Shown here: positions 1 to 11,387 of the stretch, piece after piece
Layout: each line of letters begins with the position of its first letter
Numbering within the stretch: the first letter of the stretch is position 1
Origin: Gamarada debralockiae
Taxonomy: Eukaryota; Ascomycota; Leotiomycetes; Helotiales; Hyphodiscaceae
Assembly (NCBI GenBank): GCA_002803225.1
Contig: NXFV01001716.1
Location: 1 to 60,695, forward strand
DNA length: 60,695 nt
Direction of reading: 5' to 3'
Program-made: the position numbers and the translations under genes
Notes under the pieces: model-generated
Database searches by the model: none
Told to the model about the DNA's origin: nothing
Seen by the model: the letters and a program-made list of their open reading frames with translations, nothing else

Positions 1-1260
1 AGAGCTTGGGGCGAAAGAGAAGAAACAAGGGGGGTTTGCTGCACACGTGACCAATTTTGGTGGTGCGTTGACGGTGGGTGTACCGTTATCTTCGGTTGCT
101 GCCAAGCCCGCAGGATTTCTCCTTCCCCACATTTGGCCTACACTATCTCATCCTACTTGCTTCAGCAATAAAATTGGTCTCCTTCTTACGGGCAGAAACC
201 GTCCGGAACCTCATTAACACTACCGGTACTTGTTTACCTTCCCCATCGGGTCATTTCAAAAGTTGCAATTGGCTATTCCGAATCTTCCTAGGTAGTATCT
301 GGTTGGAGGCGAATCCTCTGTCAACTACATCAAGTCTATTTCCTGCAAAAGTTCAAAACAGGCAATCTAATACGTTATCCTGCACCTTAGCTTAAGGATT
401 CCCATTGGACATCTTTACGACCGTCGGTGGTCAAAATAAACTTTTGAGATCTTGCCGTTGTTACCGACCAGTTCTTAAGGAGGGGGTCAGGTAGTTGCGG
501 TGGCTTCTTGCTATGGCCACACTTTTGCAAATAACACTTCAAAGGCTTTCAGACAGAGTTAAAAATCTCTTAATGCCATTGCTTCCCCGCCTCGAATTAT
601 TACCTCATCCATTTGGTTGTTCTTTCCCCTCTCTCAAACTCCGCCTCAAGAGCATGCAACAAATAGTCTGCGGTCAGCAAGCTAGAATGAGGACGTAACG
701 AAAATCAGAAAAGAACAATGTACCGTATGCCAGCGTTACAAACGGAAACGCCTTGCCGCTGCGCCGAACCGTGCCACATACTATATCTTGCAGTTGCATA
801 GAAGAGCTGGGGAGCTTACGACGAGGCACAGTACAAGACAGGGCTCATATTGCACGTGCCTATTGCAATTACGTTTGTTGATCGCTTGGGAATATACAAC
901 GAAGATATAAGCTAGCTGAGAGGGGGAGGTACAGCACATGAGAAGGTTATTTGACCATATTTAGGTACCTCACAATCAAGGCTACAGAATGAAGATCGCA
1001 GAAACTTCTCTTCAACGGAGGCAGTCCCTCCAGCCCTATAGTATTGGGGACATTTTGCATCTATGAGGTCATGACCTAGCGGTTGGCAGTTCCCAGTGTC
1101 TGCCTCTCGAACAGCTTCAAAGTATATAAAGATTCTAGCTTTTCCCGTCTAAAAAAGCCTGCGTACTCTCAAATACATCTATTTGGAGAAAACCTCCATT
1201 AAACCAATCTTTCAATAAATTCGACCTTTCAGTCATCAACTCCAATCTCAGCCTTTGAAA
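1..1260. other. Intergenic DNA, no gene recognised
   Basis: No open frame here has a recognisable protein motif or splice-supported extension; the longest frames are about 100 codons and look random. The right end is the promoter and 5' UTR of the small secreted-protein gene that starts at 1261. Confidence 0.6.
1123..1130 (+). promoter_or_regulatory. TATA box of the secreted-protein gene
   Basis: A perfect TATATAAA lies about 130 nt upstream of the ATG at 1261, followed by an A/C/T-rich leader. Its position fits a core promoter for the small cysteine-rich protein. This is inferred from sequence only. Confidence 0.5.
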
Positions 1261-1732
1261 ATGAAGCTCATCCAAAGGGTCTCCATCCTCGCGGCGCTTG
1301 CTAGTATGTATTTCCCGCAGTAATCTATCTCTAACTCCTTCCAAATATCATGACTTCGACTCGACGCTTCTACGTAAGGCAGAAGTCTTGCGAGTATCCA
1401 AGTCTTGCAACCGCCGCTCGACTCTCTTCTTCCTCCCATATTGAGCCGAAAGACAAATGCTGACTCGGAGGTTTTCACAGTTGCCAACTTTGCCGTCGCG
1501 GCCCTACCGCTGAAGCCGCTCCCGCCCTGGTTGCAATGTGTGATGAGAACTGCTACGAGGTCACATATGGAGCGTGTGTGAGCGGATGTGCTTGTGGCCT
1601 CATCTGCTCGTCAGATAACTGCATCGAAGGATACATCGACGAGGCTAGTAAGTTTAATCTAATCGAAGCCTACGCGGCTTGGAAGATGAAGAACAATTTC
1701 TAACTTGCGCAGATAATGAATGCGGCTGCTAG
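1261..1732 (+). CDS. Small cysteine-rich secreted protein (splicing or frame uncertain)
   Basis: Exon 1 (1261-1303) encodes MKLIQRVSILAALA, the start of a signal peptide. A GTATGT donor at 1304 opens a long intron. The last intron is 1648-1712 (GTAAGT...GCAG) and the stop is at 1730-1732. The downstream frame is rich in cysteine (MCDENC, GACVSGCACGLIC, NNECGC), typical of small secreted fungal proteins. The best-looking acceptor (TTTTCACAG, ending 1480) puts exon 2 in the wrong frame, giving an Ala-rich signal-like stretch and then an early stop. The acceptor AG at 1514-1515 keeps the cysteine frame and gives a 64-aa product with an ALVA cleavage site. So this is either a poor acceptor, alternative splicing or a frameshift. 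Function unknown; an effector-like role would be speculation. Confidence 0.55.
1304..1480 (+). repeat. Introner-like intron, member 1
   Basis: This long intron runs from GTATGTATTTCC to TTTTCACAG (177 nt). It shares its 5' word and an AATCTAT word with the intron at 42786, and its 3' block (TGCTGACTCGGAG..TTTTCACAG) with the introns at 8207, 18922, 42786 and 43804. If the host uses the acceptor at 1515 instead, the spliced intron is 212 nt. Confidence 0.65.
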
Positions 1733-2214
1733 ATGGATGGCTAGACGCCTAGAAGCCTTGTGGTTAGAGAGGACTTGCGTATTCTTGGTTCATTTTGGGC
1801 GAGGTTGAGAGCTTTTTTGTCAAAGTGTTGCCTTAGCTCAATCATGGTTCTGTAAAATTAGCCAGAACTGTCATTATCTAAATGAACTGTGATTAGAAGA
1901 AATTACAAAAGTTTCACAGCGTACTCTGGTAAACCCACCAATGATCTTCCATTTCCTGAAAACCTCCACTTCTTGTCACGTCCTCACCGAAGAAGGGGGC
2001 TCGTCCGAATTGGGAAGGAGTTATCACGTGAATGTTTCGGACAAATGTTTCACCGGGTGTCAGATTGCTGTACCTCGGTCATCCAGCCCGAGAGCGGTCC
2101 GATCAAAATTGGAAACCTTTTTTGCGTTCACTCTGACTCGACCCTGTCATGCACCGGATCCACTCCCTCTTCTCTCTTAGACCATCAACGGCATTGGGAT
2201 AACAAGACTCTCCG
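1733..2214. other. Intergenic DNA
   Basis: Holds the 3' end of the secreted-protein gene and the promoter of the thioesterase gene. An open frame runs through part of it, but it belongs to no recognisable protein and lies upstream of the better start at 2215. Confidence 0.5.
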
Positions 2215-3290
2215 ATGGCCTCTGCATCCGGACTTCTGCGGCCTAGTGCCGGCTTCCCAAGCCTTGTCAGAGGCCAATTCGTTCTTTCAAGAGCACGTCA
2301 ACAAACTTCTCCTTTCCTTCTACGTTCACAGAGATTCAGCACCAGAGCGCCTTTCCGTTCTGCGCAAGGTTCGCCGCAGACCGCTAAGTCTTATTTCAGC
2401 TGCTGACCATCTATTAGATACAGTCCCGCTGACGAGTCCTCCAAAACGGTCATTTATGAGACGCGCATTTGGAGTCCTTACAATCGCTGTTGTCTTCACA
2501 ACTGCAGGCTTCGCAATGGCAGCAGGTCCAGCTTTTAAAGCCGCAAATGGCTTTATCAATCCTCCCTCAGACGAAGAGACCCTCTCGATGTTCACCCCCG
2601 ACGACGACATATCCCGAGAAATCGAAGACTTTATCAAGAGTCACCCTGTTGCAGTTGAGATGCGCTCAAAGCCCGAATACTCCGAGTCGAGACCACATTT
2701 GAAAATTCCAGAGGCTCAAAGGGCACACAATCTTACAGGAGGGACTCTGATGGGCCCAGGAAAGGTGGTGGTGCCTCCTTTTACATGGAGTGAGAAGGGT
2801 GGCAAGTCTCTTGTTTCGATCTCATATTTGGGTACCGATCTGTGCGGCCATCCTGGAATTGTCCATGGTGGTCTACTTGCTACTATGTTGGATGAAGGTC
2901 TGGCAAGATGCTGTTTTGCGGCGCTTCCCAACAAAATCGGAATGACTGCCAATCTCAACATCAATTATCGAGCGCCTGCTCCAGCAGGTGCCTTTGTTGT
3001 GTTGCGGGCAGTGACTACGAAGGTTGAGGGACGCAAGGCCTGGGTGGAGGGTCGTATTGAGACTCTCGTCGGTGAGGGAGAGAAACCTCTTGTCTTGGCA
3101 GAGGCATCGGCTCTTTTCATAGAGCCCAGGCAAGCAGCTGTAAGTTCAAGCCGTACCCCATATGTAACGGAATATTAACGCCTGAGTAGACGATGGCAAG
3201 AGTGTATCCAGTGCAATGAGCGATCTTGCCAGGATGCTTGAGGAGAGAATGCAGTGGCAGAGGAGCAAATTAGATGACGGGGAGTTATGA
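2215..3290 (+). CDS. Mitochondrial-type hotdog-fold thioesterase (PaaI/4HBT family)
   Basis: The model has three exons: 2215-2368, 2418-3139 and 3201-3290, giving 321 aa. The N-terminus (MASASGLLRPSAG..., Arg/Ser-rich, no acids) looks like a mitochondrial presequence. It is followed by one membrane-type segment (FGVLTIAVVFTTAGFAMAAG), and the C-terminal half is a 4HBT/PaaI hotdog domain with the motif HPGIVHGGLLATMLDE, whose Asp/Glu is the usual catalytic acid, then NLNINYRAPAPAG. The family hydrolyses acyl-CoA thioesters; the substrate cannot be read from sequence. Both junctions have alternatives: the first acceptor may be 2423 rather than 2417, and the last may be 3189, giving a shorter tail. 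The larger open frame starting at 1889 is not the N-terminus because the presequence lies in another frame. Confidence 0.8.
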
Positions 3291-3650
3291 GTTCCAATTA
3301 TAGACAGGCATTGCTTTGGAGTTTTAGAGGCATGATTCACAGTCAGTAATTAGGCATGTGTAGAAAGAATCAAAGAATAGATGAAACAACCCATCACTGA
3401 ATCGTCACACGCGGCTATGGGTCTCTAGCGTCCTCGGCCCCTGAGTCTGACGCGATTGCGCGATTGCCGGATTTTGCCTCGCAAATTTCTGTGGTCACTA
3501 TTCCTGGGTCAGATTCGCAATCCTCTTCAATCCGCAGCAAGACCTCTAACTTAAATTCCCAGAGGTCTACAGAACTCGTTCCGTTCCTTCACTGTCCAAA
3601 AAATTTCACAAACACACAATCTCCAGCCCAAAGAGCATAAAAAGGTTACA
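3291..3650. other. Promoter region of APS kinase
   Basis: About 360 bases between the thioesterase stop and the APS kinase start. I see no coding signal and did not identify a convincing regulatory motif. Confidence 0.5.
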
Positions 3651-4409
3651 ATGGCAACGTAAGAATTACCCCGCTAACCCCGCGTCGCCAAAAACTTGAC
3701 AATGAAGTAGCAACATCACCTGGCACCCTTCCCTCTCGCGCCACGAGCGCAATGAGCTACGAAAGCAACGCGGCTTCACAATCTGGTTCACAGGCCTCTC
3801 TGCGTCTGGAAAATCCACTATCGCGACTGCGCTCGAGCAACATCTGCTACACTTGGGTCTTGCGGCGTACCGTTTGGATGGTGACAATGTGCGGTTTGGA
3901 TTGAATAAAGATTTGGGATTCTCGGAGAAGGACAGGAATGAGAATATTAGAAGAATAGCTGAGGTGTGTATTTTTCTCTTGCGGGAGCAGATTGGGGACG
4001 TGGATGGGAAGCAGGATGTTTGCTAATGAGATTTTATGGATAGGTTGCGAAGCTATTTGCAGACTCCTCCACCATCGCCCTCACCTCCTTCATCTCACCG
4101 TACATCGCCGACCGCAAGATCGCGCGCGATCTTCACACAGCCGCCAGCCAAGGCGGAGATGATGCAATCCCATTCATTGAGGTATTTGTCGACATCCCAG
4201 TTGAGGAAGCAGAGAAGCGTGATCCGAAGGGATTGTACAAGAAAGCTCGGGCAGGAGAGATTCCAAACTTCACGGGTATTTCGGCGCCGTATGAGGCACC
4301 TGAGAATGCGGAGGTTCATGTTAGGACCGATAAGTTGAGCGTGGAGGAATGTGTTACGAAGATCGTGGAATATTTGCAGAGCAAGAGCTTGCTTCCTGTT
4401 GCAAAATAG
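3651..4409 (+). CDS. MET14: Adenylylsulfate (APS) kinase
   Basis: APS kinase phosphorylates adenosine 5'-phosphosulfate to PAPS in cytosolic sulfate assimilation. Three exons (3651-3658, 3711-3963, 4044-4409) encode 208 aa, the normal length for fungal enzymes. The first exon is only 8 nt (ATG GCA AC); splicing to 3711 restores the conserved start [20 protein letters not shown]. Visible motifs are the P-loop GLSASGKS (residues 31-38), [17 protein letters not shown], and [17 protein letters not shown]. The next block [15 protein letters not shown] and the motif [19 protein letters not shown] match the substrate-binding region. It converges on the V-ATPase C gene 183 bp downstream. Identification is firm. 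Confidence 0.96.
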
Positions 4410-4592
4410 AGTGGTGGGATGGACACCTCAATAGACAAAATGCATACGTAGGCGTTCAATCGGAGCAGGCTCGTCGGCCGTAAAGCTGGATTGAGCTATG
4501 ATATAGAATTTCTCATACAAGGATTGATCGCAATGCTTCATCCCATGCGCCTACAAAACCACTGCCGGTATCCTTTGCCCTTGCTGCAATTT

Positions 4593-6006
4593 CTATATAA
4601 TCTCGAACTCGTAATAGACGTAGGCCGTATACTCGTTTCCTTCACCACCATGTGCTCCAACACCTGCTGCTGCCATCTCTGACGACAATGCAGAATCATC
4701 CTTCGTGACCTTTCCTTTCTTGTCTCGTCCGAACGCGTTTCCGCCAAGATATGAGTACGTCGAGTCGAGAGATGCCTTCACCTTCTTCCCCAGCTTTTCT
4801 GATGTCTGAAGACCGTTAGATTTCTTACATGCAGGAAGAGATTGAGAATTACTTTGATAAGTCCACAGACATAGTCCAACGGCAGCCCATACCGTAAAAC
4901 GGTCTCCACAAATACTCGTAGAGTAAGAACGTGAACCCAGATCATGACACTCTCACTCCATCCTGTACGTCCCAGCCTTAAAGCTTCACCCCAGATCTTT
5001 CTTTCATCCTTGCTAACCTTCTCGACCTCCTTGCGCTCCGCCTCTATTCCTCCCTCAACATACTTATAATCGCGCGGCGTCCATCTCATCTCTCTGCACT
5101 TATGTTGGAACTCTGCACTGTACTTCTTGAACGTTGCGACGGCGAACAGAGTAAATTCATCATCGTGTGTAACTTCGACGGAAGATCGTGGGACCACCAT
5201 TGGTGATATCGTCTCATAGCTCTTGAGGAAATCTTTCTTGAGGTTGGTGGGAACGACAACAAGGTGGGTTTCGAGATATTCGGAATCTTGGATTAACAAC
5301 TTAGGGTCAACAACAGGTGTGAGGGACTTGGTGGAGAGATTTCCTCTGTTCTAATTGTCAGCGCAAACTCGGTTTACTCCGCCACTGCTTCCTGGAACTC
5401 ACGTCTGTTTCCGCTGCAAGGCTGTAAGATTCGTCTTGACCTGATTGTACTGTGTGATTTTGCCCTTGACATCATTATCGATGCTGACGAGTTCCTGGCC
5501 ACCTAGCATTAGCTATAGCCACATCGAGAGTATAGACCTCCACTGACTTTCTGCAATGAATCGATAAGCTCTGCTAATGGCTTATCAGCTCGGTATTTGA
5601 CTTTGTTCCAGGCAAAAGTTCGAAGGTACTGATCAGCAGGCTCTGCAAAAAGCGTTAGAAATGTCCACGAAGGCATAAAAAGCTATGACAAGCTCCAATT
5701 GAACCTACTATCATTGACAGTTTTCTGCTGCGCAATCTTCCCTTCGTCACCTTCCAACAGACTGCGTAAAGAATCTCCAACTTTGGCTACCACAGCTTCG
5801 CAAGAACCTTCCAGCTTCGCGAGGTCATCTGCCTGCTGGACTAGAGCATCGAGAGTTCCGATCTTGAATTCTGGTATCTTGAAAGGCTGGACAGTGCCAT
5901 TGTCCGAGACGTTGGATCGCAGAGCATTGAGAGCTTCTTCCTTATCGTTGGTAGGAGAGATCGAGGTAGGTAGGGATACCAGCATGTACTTGGTAGGATC
6001 TGGCAT
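4593..6006 (-). CDS. VMA5: V-type proton ATPase subunit C
   Basis: Subunit C bridges the V1 peripheral stalks and the V0 collar and controls reversible assembly of the vacuolar proton pump. Five exons on the minus strand (5709-6006, 5548-5642, 5403-5494, 4853-5345, 4593-4805) give 396 aa, typical for the family. It starts MPDPTKYMLVSLP; later blocks QYLRTFAWNKVKYR, LQRKQTGNLSTKSL, RYGLPLDYVCGLIK and the terminal TAYVYYEFEII are family hallmarks. All junctions keep frame; the acceptor of the fourth exon must be AACAG at 5346-5350, not the TAG five bases upstream. Only a two-subunit housekeeping link, no operon, is implied by the convergent APS kinase gene. Confidence 0.95.
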
Positions 6007-8027
6007 GTTTGCGGCTGTGTTTATGTAGCTTGGGCAGAGAGTCGAGGCAAGTCGAAGTAATTCGGAAGGTCCCGCTCGATAGAGAGCTTGAAGCTTGAAG
6101 CTCGATTGGCACGTGCACAATAGATAACCAGGGTCTTTTTAACGTCACTTCATCCATGCTTCACTTGATATAAATCGTTCTACTCATTTCAGCGACTAAG
6201 GATGGATATTTTGATACCTACGGGCTTCCTTCATAACCGGTAGTTCAATCACTCAAGCTGAGTGAAGGATCAGCTTGTTGGGCTACTCGCAGCTGTGTCT
6301 TGATTCCCTTTCCCTGAACTTCGTCCATTCCCCGTCGATATAAATCGTTCTACCTTCCTCAGTGGTTGAAGAATTTTATCCATCTTTCCCCTCTCCAACC
6401 ATCAATCCCACCATCGATCACAATATTAGATATCAATGGCTCTATCTCTTTCAGTGATCAGAATCATCGGCTTGGGATAGGTAACGGCATCCCTGACCAC
6501 CTCTCTTTAAATTATTGAATTGGAGCCAACGAGGAGGAGCCCAGTATATAGGAGAGCATCTGTCCAACTTTCAGGTCATTGAAATGGACTGAAGAATTGA
6601 TAGCTTCTATTCAATCAAGCGGTAAATTGTTCCACCGTTTCGATGGTCCAAAAACGAGCAAGCCGATCTCCTTGAGTTCAATTATTGATCCAAACCGGGA
6701 AATTGGGATCGTGTTTGTCAAATTAGACGCCCTGAAAACTGCAATCACTGAAATGAGTTGAATGGTTCTTGAAATATCATATGTCTATTGATGCAGTATA
6801 TCGAGTGCATAGACACACGCACCTGGAGATTCTCAAACCTGTCCTGAATCCTTGATCGCCTTGCAGAGTCCAAATATTGGACACTTTTGAGAATTATATT
6901 CTTTTTGTTGGGTTCTTTGAGATTTTCCATTATGTTTGTCTTCAGAAGTCCTGAGATGGACCAGACAGTCTTCCAACGTCGTCCCAATTGGGTGAAGAGA
7001 AGGGTTCAGGCTGGTGGTAGTTACCTTGGACCTTCTTCGGAGCTATTAGATATGGATTCTGCATTGTTATATATCCAAAGGCTGCCTATATTCTTGGACT
7101 GTTGCTGTAAAAGGTCGTTGATAAGAGTATGAGGGTTGTGGCTTCTCATTCAGTACTTGTGACCCGATAAGGCAATTGTTCAGCACCCCGTCGAAGACTT
7201 CAAGGGATTATTGGCAGCTGAGAATGATTGAATCTAGGATTGAGCTCTCTGCTATACGCAGTAAGAGAACAAGAAAGAGCTTAGTAATCTCTGCTCGTGC
7301 CTCTCTTTTGAGAGGAGTCATTGAACCTCTCTTAGTGCGCGAGATTCTACTTCGCCGATGACATGCCGATCAAAGCGGCATCATTCTGTTACTGCTTGGA
7401 TAAAATATTATTCACTTGCTTTCATGCCACAATTGTGTTATTTGTTCAAGGAATATTGCCTTGAAGTCGATATGTCTCCTTTCTCCCCCTTTGAAAGTCT
7501 GCGGTTCTCGCTACTCCAGTTATTGCCTTCCCCGCTTCTTTTACCTCATAACGCATACCAGCATTCTCAAATAGTGAAGGCATTTTGTAATTGTTAGCCT
7601 TTGCAATCCAGTGTGTGTTGATAAACTAGGGTGAAGCTCCTTGGTGGTGCGGTGCTGTGCAGCCACCTCCTCAATCATGCTGAGAGATTGAAATTAACCA
7701 AGTGTTATCTTTATGAGATACGCACACTAAGGCGAAGTATCTGGAGCTTCTTAGGATGATTCACAGAGCTCAGGGTGAGCTGGTGCTCGTGGACACTTTA
7801 ATTTGTCGCTTCGACCTCTTCACTTTTGCTTGAATTGACCTCTTCACCTTTGAAAACCAAAAAGTGAACTCATGCTCCAAACCCACAATCACGAATCCCA
7901 CAAACTCTAGATTTCCACATTGCTTCATGCATTCTTCATCCCCTTTTCTCCTTCAACCTTTGCACTTCAAGTGCTTTTCAATTGAACTTCTTGCAACGTC
8001 CGTAAAACGGACATCCTCCCGAAGACG
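6007..8027. other. Gene-free stretch with short direct repeats
   Basis: No frame above about 80 codons has protein-like features. It contains two perfect copies of a 17-bp word, GATATAAATCGTTCTAC, at 6167-6183 and 6337-6353, 170 bp apart. Both are related to the stem sequence of the hairpin array near 55.7 kb. The right end is the promoter and CT-rich leader of the gene at 8028. Confidence 0.5.
6167..6353. repeat. Pair of 17-bp direct repeats (GATATAAATCGTTCTAC)
   Basis: Two identical copies at 6167-6183 and 6337-6353. The core AATCGTTCTAC occurs again at about 12095, and AATCGTTC in the array near 55680. They may be relics of one dispersed repeat. Confidence 0.5.
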
Positions 8028-9806
8028 ATGTCGCGACTGAGCGTCCCGTCTCAGAGCTCTGGCACCACAAACACATCTAAATCGCGTCATTCGCGCAAAC
8101 CCTCATACAACGAGGTCACAACTCCCAGTACTGTCGACTATATAGTTGCCCTTTGCGCTGGCTCAGATGCAAAATTTCGCCTTGAGCGCAAGCGTATGCT
8201 CGCATAGTAAGTAAACCTCGGAGTCCTCACTTTTCCATCCTGTCCGAATTCGCCAGTTAAAAGAGCATACATTTGGAGTAAAGCACGCCTAAGAAGTCTT
8301 AAGGTCTACTCAGCTCTGCGCCTCTGCCCTTAATGAGTAAATGCTAACTCAGAGATTTTCACAGCTTTCAAAGTCTTCCGAACACCCCCGACACAACTAG
8401 CTCTGAGAATTGGGCCAACCCCGTTGGTGGAGAGATTGCTGGAGTGAGAGACGCGTCAACCAGCTTCAGAACACCATGGGCAGACCCTAATTCCGGTATC
8501 ACGTTCAGATATCGTGTTCCTGGTTCGACGCCGCCGACATCCTGCGGCACCAATTGCACGACATTCGACCGCGGCTCCTATCAAACTTCGGTCGCAAGCA
8601 GCAAGTCTTCAATTTCAACTCTCAATACCCCTCCTACTCCGCCTATTCGCGATGTTCCAACAGGAAAAGTCTCACACATCGTCGAAGACCCCTCTCTCTT
8701 GTTCCCTGCAGTTGCATCATCAGAAGTCATTCAAGGATGCGTAAAACCTTCTCCTTTGATTCTCAGCGCATCTGCATCAGCTATACGGGATCAAGTACGC
8801 TCAAAGAGACTTCTTGAAGAAGAGGCTCTCGAGCAATCTCAGGTTGGAAGTCTCCGACATGAGGAACGCGACAAACATGGAAGTGTTCACGACGAAGACG
8901 AATATCGGGAAGAAGAGCAAGTCAAAGCCGAACCCGCCAAAGACAAGAAGCTCTGGGATGAACCTCTTGTCCATCCAAGACCGACTCCTATCCCTCGCAA
9001 AGCTACAGTGGCCGAAGACAAAAAGCACTACCAACAACCAAGCGTCCAAGACATCCCCGAAGAAGAAGTCGCAAACTTCAAATCCTACCCCACCACCTAC
9101 AACGGCGTCAAGAGCCCAACAGAGCAGAGCCCACCCAGAGATGCAGACAGGAGACGCGAGGTGCGCGACCCATTCTACTTCGTCAGCACACCATGGCAGA
9201 TCATCATTCCTGTTCCAGGCCCGAATATGATCGGTCCCGGTGCAATGCAATGCCTGGTACCTGGAACAAGCCCTCATCGCAAGGAGTTCGTTGCAGCGAG
9301 AGACTATGACCCTTTGTATATTAACAAGACTGCTTGTTCCATATTGGTCGCAGAGACGGTTGCTAAGAAGGAAGAAATTATCAAAACCGCGCATGGTGAG
9401 AGACCTATGGGCGCTTTCAATATTCGTCCTTTGCGTAAGGTTCGACCTCAGCTGCCTCCCCCGGCGAGGAGATCTACTGCACGTCCTGCCCCGAGACCTG
9501 CTGCTCGACCCACTGTGGCTAGACGTGCTGCTACAACGCCAGCTCCAGCTTCGGCAAACAAAGGTATGTATTTCAATTATTGATATTAATTGAGCGATAC
9601 TAATTCTTATCAGAACAGAAGCGTAGGCCCCTAGTCCAGATGGAATATGATCCGGACTGTGCCAGTAAGTAACCCGGCCAATTTCAATCGTTCATTCCAT
9701 TCTAACGATTGTGAAAGTCGAGAGCGATACTGAAGATGAAGAGGATATGGAGGCATCTGCTGAATGGGACCCTGCCTGCCTCGTCGAACCCGGATCCGAA
9801 GCTTAG
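8028..9806 (+). CDS. Hypothetical disordered, charged protein
   Basis: Four exons (8028-8206, 8365-9563, 9614-9664, 9718-9806) give 505 aa with all phases consistent. No catalytic domain is recognised. The N-terminus is Ser/Thr-rich (MSRLSVPSQSSGTTNTSKSR). The middle has charged, Glu/Lys-rich stretches, then a better conserved-looking block around RDPFYFVSTPWQIIIPVPGP and REFVAARDYDPLY-like sequence. Next comes an Arg/Pro/Ala-rich segment (RRSTARPAPRPAARPTVARR) and an acidic tail (ESDTEDEEDME). The composition suggests a nuclear or scaffold protein, but no function can be assigned. Intron 1 (8207-8364) is an introner-like element. Confidence 0.7.
8207..8364 (+). repeat. Introner-like intron, member 2
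   Basis: A 158-nt intron with GTAAGT donor and TTTTCACAG acceptor. The word TGTCCGAATTCG at 8241-8252 recurs at the same offset in the intron at 42786 (offset 34 versus 35), and AAAGCACG and GGAGTA are also shared. Its 3' block ATGCTAACTCAGAG..TTTTCACAG matches member 1 almost base for base. Confidence 0.75.
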
Positions 9807-9957
9807 AATCGTTCACATGTCATGAGCAAGCAATTCAAACTGGACATGGCATGCGGTGGATTGGAGCTTTCATTGTCTTTCAAGAGGCCAGATAATGATA
9901 ATGCTAATCGTTCTCGTCATTTCAGTGATTCTCCTCCCCCTCCTCAAGTGACCTTCA

Positions 9958-11387
9958 TCATCGAGCAAAAGCAAATGGACAACCAACAGGCCTATCACCC
10001 TTAACCTTCTCCTCCCAACTCCCCCAATCATCCATCCCTTTATTCTTCATGACCTTGGGTCCCACTTCCTCAAACTTATATCCCTCAGGAATATACTTGT
10101 CTCCCTTTGATCCCGGAACGTCGCCGCCATTGAGCCATACAAACCATGCTTCTGGACCCCAGCGATTAAGGAAACCGGGTTTGTTGTAGTATGGGTGAGC
10201 TTGGTAGGTAGTCATGAAGTAGCGACCTGTTTTTGGGTCTGCGATGTCGGAAATTTGGCGCATGCGCATGAATCCGGGACGGGGAAGTGAGAGGTAGCGG
10301 AGGATGAAACGGCGGGTTTCGAAGATGATGGTTGCTACTTGAAAATAGATCCTTGATGGCGTGGGATATCTATTTTCTCATATTAGCTCAATATTTCTGG
10401 TAGAAATTGAAGGAAGCATACATCATAGCTTTCCTCAATCGATTGCCCATCATCACACCAACCAGGTTGGCCGCAGCAGGCTTCATACTCTTCGGAACAT
10501 AGAACAACAGCAGAGGAACCAGCTCGTCAGCCGTCTGCTTGTTCGACTGAGCAGGCTCCATGTATTTCTCCTCATACTCCTCTGCCCAATCACAAATATC
10601 GTGGTAGAAATCCAGACCATCAGCCCACTCGCTATGGGCTAGGAGCCCCTTGTATTGAATGCCCATAGCATCACCAATACTCTTCCATAACGTGCTGATG
10701 GCGCAGATCTCCATATCAGTCATTGGTCTCCATTCATACTGCTCAACCCATCGAGGAGGTTCTTTGATGAAAAGAGCTAGGGTGTATAGGAGGTCCTCGT
10801 TGGAGATCTTGCCAGCCTTTTGGTACTGGCCGTGGATATAATTCATGCGTGCAAGAGCCTTCAATGCGCGCTCGGAGTGAGGATGGTGGCCAGTGAACCT
10901 TGCTTTGCAGTCAGCCAAAATTCAAGTCATGAGGATGAAGGGGAAATAGTTCATACTCCGTGATGAGTATCCCAGTGTCCGCATATCGTTTACTAGCAGT
11001 TGCAGGAGTAGAGAATTCCTTTGTAGCAACCAGCAATTGAGAAATCGTGGGGATGCCATATGTCTTTCCTCATCAGCACTTTCGCCCCTTCCCATATCAT
11101 TAATGCACACTTACCTGGAACAAAGCAAACTGCAAAGAAGTTTCATATATCTTCGGAAACTCAAGCTCACCCAGATACGTGGTGATTTGCTGTGCTTCCA
11201 CATTCGTCATCTTTGAAAACGAGTCCTTTGTTGGAAAGTTGAACTTCCTGTGCATAGCATCTCGACGCTGGAATCGAAGATAAGAGCATAACATTGGGTA
11301 GAGGATGACTACTAAGATGATATATGGACTCCATGATGACCCGGCTTGGGGAGATGCTTCTGGTTGTGGAAAGCTGGCGTTGGCCAT
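9958..11387 (-). CDS. ER-bound oxygenase, MpaB/DUF2236-like
   Basis: Four exons (11115-11387, 10957-11063, 10422-10898, 9958-10369) encode 422 aa. A single N-terminal membrane anchor (YIILVVILYPMLCSYLRF, about residues 22-39) precedes RRDAMHRKFNFPTKDSFSKM. Next come TYGIPTISQLLVATKEFSTPATASKRYADT and the core FTGHHPHSERALKALARMNYIHGQY and LWKSIGDAMGI. The arrangement matches the MpaB/latex-clearing-protein-like (DUF2236) oxygenases, which carry a b-type heme and cleave unsaturated chains; MpaB itself acts in mycophenolic acid synthesis at the ER. The His of RMNYIHGQY is a candidate conserved residue. No biosynthetic cluster surrounds it, so the substrate is unknown. Confidence 0.85.

Noticed and set aside
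1889..2214. Upstream extension of the thioesterase frame
   Set aside because: It is open by chance. The presequence-like start at 2215 lies in another frame and joins by a normal intron.
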